Assembly: GCA_023213315.1 (NCBI GenBank)
Contig: JAKCPI010015310.1
Span: forward strand, 124,001-188,000
Direction: 5' to 3'
DNA: 64,000 nt
Origin: Euborellia annulipes
Lineage: Eukaryota; Arthropoda; Insecta; Dermaptera; Anisolabididae
Positions 36,201-48,200 of the stretch are shown one piece after another (position 1 is the stretch's first letter; each line of letters starts with the position of its first letter). A model generated the notes under the pieces. The model did no database searches and had not been told where the DNA came from. It was given only the letters and a program-made list of their open reading frames with translations. Both the position numbers and the translations under genes were made by a program.

Positions 36201-39200
36201 ATATTAAAAAAAAATCCTCGAATACGGGTCTTTTTTTTCGATATAGAACCCGTAAAAAAAATTTCACCCAAATCAAAAATATGTCTGTCAGAAACTGTTC
36301 CGTTTGTAAAAGAATTACCTGTATTCGCAACAAAATTGTTCTTCTTCCACTCATATAAATTATGATGGTCAATAGTAGGTCTAGATATATAGTAAACTAG
36401 TATTATCTGTGTCTCTTTGTGTTTTCTTTTATTCTTATTTTATGACCGACAACAATTAATAAAAGATTTAAACAAATTTAATAAAGGAACTTTTAATTTT
36501 TGATAAATTTCATTTTAAAATGATCTAAACCAAATCTTTTAATTGTCTACAATGAAGGATTTAGTAATAAGATAATTAATATTAAAGTTTTTTTTCTATT
36601 AGGGGCGCTCAAGTCGAGGTGAAAAATAAAAAGGGTAATTCTCCGTTATGGCTTGCCGCCAATGGCGGTCACCTTCCAGTTGTAGAACTCCTATTTAACG
36701 CTGCAGCTGACATAGATTCACAGGACAATCGTAAAGTATGACAAACTATCATTTTATTTACATTTATTTGATGTTTTACATATTCATTATCTTTTTTAGG
36801 TTTCTTGTTTGATGGCTGCCTTTAGAAAAGGTCATACCAAAGTAGTCAAATGGATGGTAAACCATGTTACTCAATTCCCTAGTGATCAAGAAATGACAAG
36901 GTTCATTTCAACTGTCAATGACAAAGTGAGTAATAAGATTTTTTTTTAATACTAGGGTCTAGTATTTTTATTCATCAAATGAATATTCATTATTTTAGGA
37001 TTTACTTGAAAAATGTCAAGAATGCGTAAAAATTATCCGAGCTGCTAAAGACCAACAGGCTGCAAAAGCAAATAAGAACGCTAGTATTTTGTTAGAAGAA
37101 TTAGACATGGAAAAGACTCGAGAAGAATCAAAAAAAGCAGCAGCTGCTCGTAGACGAGAACGTAAGAAAAAAAAAAAATTAGAGAAAAAAGAAGAGAAAC
37201 GAAAATTAACAGAGGAAAATAAGAAAAATGAAATATTATTTCACGAGAATGAACAAGGTGATAAAAAATCTGATGACGAAGAAGATGATGAAGATGACAT
37301 TGAAGTGATTGATGAATCAGAAGGTAAACAATTTAATTATCAGTCAATCCATGAATAGTGGGTGTTTCAATCAAAATTAAAATTACGGTATATTATGAAA
37401 AGTATTTCTAATATAAACAGCTCACACTTTGATTTTTATCAATTCTCATTAGGAAAATAAATTTTCATAATTAAATACATGTATTTATTAATTCATATAT
37501 CCGAAACAATAAGGGTGTGCCGCCGGGAGTCGAACCACGAATCCTCCAATTTGTACTCGGAGTGCCCTAACCACTAGACCACAGCATAAATTTTTAGATA
37601 TCTTATCGATGAAAACGTTTGGTTTGGACACTCTGTAAGAGTTAATCTGGTCAATTCAAAGAAACTATTTTAGTTTTAACCCAACTATGTTGGTAGCATC
37701 CGCTAAATCACTTGAAATTTAAATAGAAATTAGAAATTATTTTATTTCTGTAAAGTAAATATATATTTTGAATTTTTGTAGTGAAAATATAGCATCCGTT
37801 ACAAATGGATTGGCTCTTATATTTATAAAAGAATTTAAAATATTAATTTGTCTTTTTCTTGATTCAGGAGTAAAAGATGACAAAGAAGGATCGCCTATAG
37901 CAACACCTTCCACAACGACCCCAACAACGTCACTACTTTCAGCAAATAATATTTATACCACAACTACCCATTCATCCTCTTTTACGTTATCTTCATCCCC
38001 TGGGTCTTCTAATACACAAATTTCCTCAATCGCAGCTACCTCAGAAACTACTTTAATCACCTCCCCTTCAGGATCTGGTACTTTATTGAACTTGACCACA
38101 AATACAGCTGGCATTGCCTCGGTGGTACCTTCCACGTCCAATAGCACTACTAGTCCAGCTATACAACTCATTTTCAAACACAACATTGGTCTGTAATTTG
38201 TTTTTCTTAAAAAAAAAAAAACGATATTAATATTTTATTCAATTGAATTTTTTTTTAAGGTAAGATGAAAGAATTAGATTCTAAAGATCGTTGGCCAAAT
38301 GATTCCTGCTCCAATGCCTTATCGAATATGGAAATTTCAAAGTCTAGAACTTCGATTGATCGGAAATCAAAAAATTTAATATTCGAAGCCTCTAGACCTC
38401 ATCCAGCAGAACGAGAAGATTTTGAAGCAACTGGAAATGAAATCTATGTGCCTAAAGGCAAAAAAACTTACCAGTAAGTTTGCTTTTGAATTGTTTAAAT
38501 ATTATTTATAAATAAACCGTTATTAACCCGAAAGTATAATTTTAACATCAAAGCTTTAACTTATTTATTATATCAAAATCTTTTCTAATATTCTTACAGA
38601 AATCACTTTCCTGATGACACTCTTTCTAATACCAATATTGGAAAAAATATAAACACCACCAAACAAGGTGGAAAAAGAGAAGACGGTTGGAAGGAAGTTG
38701 TTCGAAAGTATGTATATTAAATAAATTTTTCAATTAAAAGTTTTATTATATATTAAGAAAAAAAAAATATATTTTTTAACTATTTAAAAAAAAGGGGAAC
38801 GACTTCCCCTAGACTTTCTCGTATACTCTACAAATGCGTGATTCTCTAAAAAATGCTACAAAGACACAAATTTACTTTTGTTTATATTTACATTTTTATT
38901 GACACTTGTTGAATTGTTGTTGTTGTTGTTTTTTTCCAAAATTGGCGGGAAGAGTTCTTCTTTGAATATCTTAAAAACTAGATAGAAATCTATAATTTTA
39001 ATTTCTGAAATTTGTGTAGAATATTAAAACGGATTGTGTAGGCTAGAAAATAATCACACCAATTTGGGAAATAAAGTGCCTTTTTATATCCACTTTAATA
39101 TTATAAAGAAAAAAATAATGAAAAGAGACAAAAAATTTGGTTCACAGGAATTCCCTGTGCATGTGGGGGGGGGGCTCCCCGACCTCCTCTAGCTACGCCC

Positions 39201-42200
39201 ATGAGTATATGTTACGCCGAATTGGCAAAATTGTCTATCAACCCCTATGCTGATTTCACTAATTTGGCAATTTTATGCCTATTTCACGAATTCGGCAACA
39301 TTTAAATAACTCGCAGGGGCCCGGTCTAGTCTATTTCGGTCCTTTCTCGTAAAGTTATCCTAAAAAAAAAAATTTTAATCAACTTTAAGGGACTCACACT
39401 TCGGTCCCAAAAGCTAATAGAACCGAAGCTGTGAGTTCCTTAAAGTTGTTTTAAATTTTTTTTTCTAAGGAGAACTTACTGCAAAGGACCGAGACAGACT
39501 AGACCGGGGCCCCTGCAAGTTGTTTTAAATACTATATAGTTTTAATATTTGATTGAAGAATGTTAAAATTGGAGCTACTTTTGCTTTTTCTGCATAACCT
39601 AAAATATTATAAACCCATTATTACCCCATAACCCCTCTTTCTTTAAATGAGCCATGGCTTTTCCGAAGCCAAAAGTTGAATAAATAAAAGATTTTTACTT
39701 TATTAACATTTCCCAACAACCGTAGGTTGAGGTAAAGTTAATGTAATCCTTAAAAAAAAATCGAAATTTTTCTGAAGCTGCCAAAATGCGTTTTTGAGGT
39801 CCCCTGAATCCATTTAAGAAGTTTTTGGAATGATGTCTGTGTGTGTGTGTGTGTGTGTGTGTGCATTAGGGTGACCACAAAAAATCGATGTCGGAATATT
39901 GTTCGTCTGGACCCCACAAAACAATTCCCCTTTGCAGATATTGAGATAGCCGAAATTTGAGATCGATTAAACGACGTTAACCCGTGCCGCTCGTCACTCA
40001 AAGTATGAAAAAATTCAAATTTTTGACCAAAAAGGTAACATATTGAGCCGGCACCTAGGGCTGGACGGTAATGGATTTTCATTACCGACCTCGATAATGA
40101 AAAAAAAACCGGTTTTTCTCGAAAGTCGGTAAAAATTTTTTACCGCCCGCGGAACCAAAGTTTGCCGCCGCGGAACATTTTTTTTTTTGCGGAACCAAAA
40201 TTTTTCCCAGGCCGAAAAAATATTTAACCTTTTTTTTAGAGACGCCAATTTTTTGCCGAAACATTTTTTTTTTTTCGGGAAAATATTTTACCTTTTTTTA
40301 GAGAGCCAATTTTTGCCGAAACATTTTTTTACCTTTTTTTTTTAGAGACGCCAATTTTTTGCCGCCGCGGAACCACAATTTGGTTTGCCGCCGCGGAACA
40401 TTTTTTTTCTCGCCGAACCAAAATTTTTTACCGCCCGAAAAAATAGGTTTTTACCGACTTTCGAAAAAAAAACCGGTTTTTATCGAATTAGAGGTTCGTT
40501 ACCGCGTTTTCGGTAAAAAATTTTTACCGGTAAACCGGTTTACCGTCCAGCCCTACCGGCACCCCACGCGACTTAACCCGAGAAAACTTATCTTTGCATA
40601 CATCCGGTCGCGGAAACCTTCCAGAACATATATATATATAGAGAGAGAGAGACCGGAAAAAAAGCATAAAAAAATGAAAAAAAAAAAGTGCTTAAAAAAG
40701 CATAAAAAACTTGAATAAAAAGTTGTTAAATAAGCATAAAAGTTGAAAAAAAGCATCTCATAAGCAATTTTTACTCATATCAATGGCGTATACAAATTTT
40801 TTTTTAAAGAAACTAAATTTATTCCGCCCCGCCCTGCGAAAAATTTTGTTTTTGCGGAACCAAATTTTTTTTACAGGGCTATATTTTTTCGCACTGCGGG
40901 GTTTTTGGAAAAATTTTTTGGGGGGCCGCCCCCTCCCCCCCCCCCTCTCCCTTATATACGTCCCTGGTGTATGCATGTGTGAATGGGAAAAAGTGTGTTT
41001 TTTAATAAAAAAAAAAACAAAAAAAATATAATTATTCGTAAAATAAGTTCAAATAAGCACGAAAGGGAAAAAAAGCATGAAAACTCAAAAAAAGCATAAA
41101 AAATGCAATCTCAATGCACTTAGTTTTTCCTAATTCGTATAGAAATTAAATATCTAATGGTTGCTTATAAAATTGAGCAATAAGCATTTTGCTTAAAATC
41201 CGGTCTCTATATATATGACCAAAAAGGTAACATATTGAGCCATAACTCCAGAACGGTACATAATACAAACAAGCTTAATATCTCAAAAGAAAGCTAATGT
41301 TCTTCTTCGAAATTTATATTCTATACATAATGGTTGTTATTTTAAGTCAAACCGAGTTACAACAGCCTTTAACCCCAAAAACATGACCTGGAACTACTTG
41401 GAGCATAATTTGTATATTTTGTTATTATGTGATAAATTTTGCATTTCTTGGTATATTTTTGAGTGTAAAATAGAAATGTAACCATGGGCGTAACTAGGGG
41501 GGTGCCGGGGAGCCCCCCCCCCCCCCTAGAAGACTCGTGCCCCCCCCCTCCAGAAAGCTCCCTGCCCCAAGAATAATTGAGAAAATATGGGGCTTTCCAG
41601 GCCCCCCGGAGGAAAGCTGGGCCCATGCCCCCCCCCCCCCCCCCCCCCCAGCGAGGATGGTTGGTCCCATGGTCCACCCCAGCCAAATTCTCTAGTTAGG
41701 CCCATGAATATAACAAAATGAAAAAGTAATACTGTTAAGTCTAATGACATTTTTTATTGTAAAATATAAAAAGCAGGTATATATATATATATATATATAT
41801 ATACAAAACAGACAGAAAAGATACAGACGTATTTACGTACTGTAAAAACACATAGAGAGACATATTTCCAAAATGTTTTTTTGGACTCGGGGAGATCTAA
41901 AACGCCGAAAATGATCAAAATCTCGTCGTCGAATGTTTTAATGATTTCAATATTTCCTGTACTCCGTATACGAGAAAGTAAAAATGTTTCAAATTCTAAT
42001 AATATTGCATGTGCTTGAAGCTAGAATAAAATTAAGGCAATTAAAAGGGATTTATATTTAAATCAATTAACAAATTCGCTTTTATACATTTTTAGATTAC
42101 CCAAAAGAATAGAAAATATAAAAGACGAAAAGATTTGTAGGGACATAGAAACGTAAGTGCAAATTTGTTTTGTTATTACTTTTTATTTTACACTTTCTTT

Positions 42201-45200
42201 TCTCTCTAGTTAAATGCATAATTATTCATCGATTCTTTCTCTCATTGTAACGATGGTTTTTGAACAATGGGTGTGTCACACAAATACCTGGTAGCTAACA
42301 TAAGTGTGATAAAATTAGTTGGTTACGCCCTTGAACCTTTCCGATTTTCCTCTAAATTGTTATTTGCAGACGATTGCAGCCAAATATTCCTTTATTTCAA
42401 TTCTCGTCCTCACGGCTGAGGTTTCGGCCCGACGTCTAGGCCATCTTCAGTGCCGGTTGGCAATAATCAAAAAGTGTGGATTTTTTCAAAGGCAGCGACA
42501 ACATTCAACTCATATCTCTACGTTTTGCTGTGAGCACATGCTGAATGTTGTCGCTGTCTTTGAAAAAATCCACACTTTTTAATTATTGCCAGCTGGCTCT
42601 GAAGATATGGCGTGTTAAAGTTTTCAAAAATGACAAAAAATCGACCTAACCACATCTATTTAAATTGCTATAAAATGTTAGGGAAAGATATAAAATCTCT
42701 TAGTGATGAGATAGAGATAGATATAGATAGATATTTATTTGTTTGCTCTGAGGCTATTGAGCCTCCTGGAGCACAGAAAATTATACAAAAAATTTACAAT
42801 GAAGAGAATGTATCCAAGTCTAAGAGTATATGATGCATGCTCTCCCTTCTCCCCAAAGCGGTGCGATTCATCCAACCGACCCCCTCTGCTCATTTAATAA
42901 ATATTCGTGAAATCTGACTTTAAAAGTCGCCAGTGTCCCCGACCCTCTAATGCGCTCCGGGATTCCGTTCCACAACCTCACAGACTCCACAGAGAACGAC
43001 TTACCAAATGTTGTCGTTCTGTGCTTCGGCATCTGTAGGTCAAGCGGACTCCCCCTGAGACTCCTGGGCACATTGTCCGTCCTAAACTGGATATCCCCGT
43101 ATAAGTAGGAGGGCTGCTGATTCTTCAAGAGACCATACACATAACACCCTAGGTAGTACCTCCTCCTATTCCTCAACTTTAACCAACCGAGCTTATTATA
43201 GTAGGGCGTTATGTGATGGTCAACGGGGACTCCGAATATAAACCTCACGCAGGAGTTTAACACCCTCTCAAGTGCAAGTCCCCTCTCCCCCGTCAGATCA
43301 TTGTAGACGAGGCAGCAGTAGTCGAACTGCGGCATTATCAATGAGTTGACGACCACCCGTCTAATTCCCAGTGGCAAGCAATCTTTTATTCTTTTGAACT
43401 GGTAGAGGTGTTTATAAACTTTGTTCGAGACATCGGAGACATGCTCTTTCCATGAGAGGGTTCTATCGAACACCACTCCTAGATTTTTGACTGAATTTGA
43501 GTAAGTGAGAGCACTGCCTCCGATCCTCACTGGGGGTACCTCCACCAGTTTGCGAATGTGGGCGTTACTGCCAAAAATGATGGCTCTAGTTTTTCCCACA
43601 TTCAATTTGAGTTTTTTTTCGTCAACCCATCTACAGATGCTAACTATGTCGCAGTTCAACCTTTCCACCGCCGTCCCCACCTCGTCAAAAGGGCAAGAAA
43701 TATAAATCTGCAGGTCGTCCGCGAACAAGTGATATTTGGAATGCGTTATTTGCCGGCCAATGTCATTAATGTATAGAGAAAACAAAAGCGGCCCCAGGAC
43801 AGAGCCCTGGGGTACTCCCGATGACGTCGGCAGCTCATCAGACATGACCCCATCACCATGGATAATCCTCTGGGACCTACCCGTCAAGTAGGAGGTGAAC
43901 CACCTCAGGACCGTCGACGACATATTCATCTCGCTAAGGCACTCCACCATAAGGCCATGATCGACGGAGTCAAATGCCTTGCTAAGGTCAAACAGGACCA
44001 GGATTGTGACCTGTCTCCTGTCAATAGCGCTCCTAATGTCGTCGCTCACCCTGAGGAGGGCAGACTGCGTGTTGTGAAACCGTCTGTAACCTGACTGCTG
44101 AGGGTCCAAAATCCCCAATTTCTCTAAATAGGATGTCAGATGATGGTGAGCAATTCTCTCTAAGACTTTAGACAGACTGCACAGAAGTGAAATTGGTCTA
44201 TAGTGTGCACATTCGCTCGGGTTTGGCACCTTTGGCAGGGGGCGAACAATGGAGGACTTCCAAATCTCGGGAAAACAACCCTCCTGCAAGGACTTATCGA
44301 AGATATGAATAAGTACAGGCAGAATGACAGGGGCACAGAGTCTTATCATTTTAATAGATATATGATCCGTGCCCATCGCCTGCGATCGAGATCTGGACAA
44401 ACAGGCGAGAGCCAATTCCGGCCCAACATGCGGAAAATAAAATCTCTCGCTGTCAAAAGTTCGAAACAGGGAATCAGCAGGTGGCTCACGACAGCCAACC
44501 GACGGATGGGATGCCGAGATGAAATACGCATTAAGGTCGTTTGCGTCAACACTAAGCGGGCGACTAGCTCTACTTCTTGTTAATCCAAGTCGAGATATCT
44601 CCTTCCATAGGAAAGAAGTATTCCCACTATTGGAGTTAAATAATCTTTCGAAATACCGCACCTTGCTTCTCTTAATGAGGACTATTACCCTGTTTCGAAT
44701 CTCCCTGAACCTTTCCCTGAGCGCAGAGCTACCAGATCTAAGAGCCCATCTTCTCAGCCTGTCCCGCTCCCGCATCAAACCCCTAACCTCCTCATCAATC
44801 CATGGTACAGGAGGACGCCTTCTCACACATGTCCTAACAGGCGCATGCACATCAAAAGTTTTTGATATGATGTCATTGAGTAAGCGAACCTTAGTGTCGA
44901 CATCCCTCGCGTTAAATATTAGTGAAAAATCCGTCGCATCTAACGAGCTAAGAAAATTCTCAAAGTTGAATTTTTTGAAGTCTCTGTATGAAAAATGCGA
45001 GGGCTCAGGGTCGGGGATGGAAATGCCGAGTCTCAGATACACCAGATCGTGAGCCGAAAGAAACGGGACCTGATATTGTCCGCTTTCTGTCATCCTTTCG
45101 CGCACCGGGTCATTCACCACAATGAGATCCAGCCAGGTTCGAGAACTCGAAGTGGAGTGGGTGTGTTTAAGTGGCACCACTGTCAGACCCAGAGAGTAGA

Positions 45201-48200
45201 ACAGATTACTCAAATAGAGTTTGTCGGCCGACTCCGAACTGAAATCCGTGTTGAAATCGCCCATAATAACAACATCGGAATATAGCGAGAGATATTGGTG
45301 TAATAAGCTTTCGAAGTCAGAAAAAAATCCGACCTTTGGTGGTCTGTAGACCACCACTAGAAGAAGTTGGACACCCTCTACCGTCACCTCCAAGGCGAGA
45401 AATTCGACAAGGGACGACGAGTAATTCCGCGAGGAAGTCAGCTCCCTACAGCCCATAGAGTCCCTGATATAAACTCCAACACCACCCCCCACTCTGGTAA
45501 GCCTATCGCACCTGAACAAGTTGTAATCCGTCATACGAACGACGTCCGACCCCATTGCTGGTCTGAGCCACGTCTCACTCATACACACTATATGAAATTG
45601 ACCAGAGGCGAAATGTTCCCTGAAGTCATCAAAATGAGCACACAGGGACTGAGCGTTAACATGACAAACATTAAGGACACCGGCCATGGCAATGAGATGA
45701 ACGCAAAAAACAAGCGGTCAAATGCTTGTGAGAATTCGAGGGTAAAATAAGGTAAATGTTTTCAAAATGTTTGAACAGTTGGTCAGTAGATAGGATAAAA
45801 CGAGAAATAATGTCATTTAATAACTTGTCATGAGGTAAAATAAAATAAAAAATGGAATGATTTAATAAATAGTGAAAGAATAAAATGATATGTGAAATGA
45901 TAAAATGTGATAAATTGTCAAAAGGTCGAATAATGTAAAAAATAAAAATATTCAATAAATAAGCAGAGGACAGAATAAGAAGTGGGAAAAAATAAAAAAT
46001 AGAAAGATTTAATAAATAATAAGAGGATAGAATAAGAAGTGGGAACAAATAAAAAGTAAAAATATTTAATAAATAATGAGAGGAGGGAATAAGTAATGAG
46101 ATAAAATAAAAAATGGAATGATTTAATAAATAGTGAAAGAATAAAATGATATGTGAAATGATAAAATGTGATAAATTGTCAAAAGGTCGAATAATGTAAA
46201 AAATAAAAATATTCAATAAATAAGCAGAGGACAGAATAAGAAGTGGGAAAAAATAAAAAATAGAAAGATTTAATAAATAATAAGAGGATAGAATAAGAAG
46301 TGGGATTAAATAAAAAATAGAAAAATTTAATAAATAAAGGGAGGGTGATATAATAATATAGTAATACAAATAGATAATGATATGGGGCTTACATTGTTCG
46401 CTAACCCGGACGACCACGCAGACGACCCAAAAAGGGAGGGGACCACCAGAGGGCGACCTCCTGCAGAGACAAGCAAAACCTGCGCGCGCAACAAGAGCCC
46501 AGAGAGAGTCAAAAGAACGGAACTCCCGACCCCCCGAGTTGAACGAAAGACAGACGAGCGGGCGGCATGAGCACAGGCGCGATCGGCCAGCAAAATATCT
46601 ACACCGCTCTACAGATCCGGGAGCAAAAAAGTGAACATACATGGAAAAACATTCAAATGAGCAATGCATCAAAATATACAAACACAGAATGTAAATAAAA
46701 CAGTATAAATTTGAAATCTCAGAGAAATAGTTAATAAGCATTTGATTATGCCAGTGGTGGCCAATTAAGAAAATATTATCTATCAATATAACAAATTCAC
46801 TTATAAACTTTGAAAGGATTAAATTATTAATAGACAATAGAATAAAAATCAAAATTGAAAATAATTCATCCCATATGAAAATGTACAGTATAATATTAAA
46901 ATTATTAACAACAAAAAAATCACGACAATAGCTGCCAATGCCGTACATGAACCCCCCTAAGACAAAAACGAGGCAGGTAGATGAATTTACAATGGAATGA
47001 TAACAAAAATAATGAGGGAAATTGATGATTCGAATTTTATGGGACATAGTGAAAGTGATTTAATAAATAATGAGACATAATGAAGTGATTTAATAAATAA
47101 TGAGAGCCGATGAAAAGTAATACTAATAGATGGGAAGTGAAATGATTTATTCTATAACTAAATGAATAAATAAGGCTAAACAGTTCACTAAGTTCCAATT
47201 CAATATCACGTTCAGGCCGGTCCAGTCACTTGATCATCTCGACGTCCTTTTCAGTTTTTATCCTGATGGGCCTTCTCCCATCCTCAGCTCTTCCGTAAAT
47301 GCAGCCGTTTCGGATCCAAAGATATTTGAAACGTCCCTCTGAAGCCGCCTTCGCCCGACGAGCCAACGCATAAATCTGCCTATTATAAGCAGTCAGACTC
47401 TCGTTGATGAAGATCCTGCGGTTGTCGAGCGAAAGGTCACGCTTAACCTTCTTCAGGTTCAGATATTGGTCCCGATCTCTCTTGTAGACGAACTTCACTG
47501 AGATCGCCCTTCCGCCGCTCTCAGGCCTGCCAAAACGGTGAGAGGATTCGATCGCCTCCGGCCCCATCTTCATGCCGAGATGATGGCCCACCCTGATGAC
47601 GGTGGCCTCGGGTGTCTCGCCCTGCGCCTCCAGCACCCCATGGATATCCAGAGACCTTTCGAGGCCGTCCTGCTCCAGCTGGTTGACACTCAGTCTTAAA
47701 CGCTCATTCTCCACCTCAAGCCGCTCATTCCTCTCCCTTAATCGCTCTATGTCTACAGTTGCCAGAACGAGTTTTTCTTCCAGGGAACGAATCAGGGAGG
47801 ATTGGTCGTCAAATTTTTCATGCAGGAATGTAAGCGACTTTGTTATGTCCTGGTTCGATACGACAAGTGATTTTAGCGTTTCACTCATCTCAACAAGGGA
47901 CGAAGAAGGAGAGCCATCCCCCGAAACATCACGGGATGCCGCATCCCCCCCCCCCCCCCCCTGACTAGCGACCTTAGGTCTAGGGAGGGGGGATCCGGGC
48001 GTGGAGTTTTTCTTTATGCATTTATTGCACTTCCAACGTTTCGATTGCGATTTCAAAAAATTCAGGTCTTCAGGTGTGATTTGAGCGCATTTTAAATGCA
48101 CCATCTGGGAACAAACGGCGCATCCCACTCCCGCTCCAGGCTCTCTTGAAATTGATTGGGAACACAAAGTGCAGTTTGCCATTTTATTTATAGATGACAA

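Noticed and set aside
35920..36207. 95-codon frame in intron 5
   Set aside because: Lies in the hairpin arm; Phe/Lys/Leu-rich composition of AT-rich DNA.
37505..37592. Possible tRNA gene
   Set aside because: A and B boxes exist but acceptor and anticodon stems do not pair; it is a tRNA-derived SINE relic.
42096..42152. Treating the 57-nt exon as constitutive
   Set aside because: Its omission gives the family-typical junction, so I list it only as a candidate cassette.
43505..45750. Several plus-strand frames of 66-177 codons
   Set aside because: They are shadows of the intact ORF2 on the minus strand, with no domain signature of their own.
46377..46634. Arg-rich plus frame in the LINE spacer island
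   Set aside because: No similarity recognised; GC-rich island gives stop-poor reading in several frames.
47596..47964. Plus-strand 122-codon frame
   Set aside because: Shadow of ORF1, starting and ending within it.
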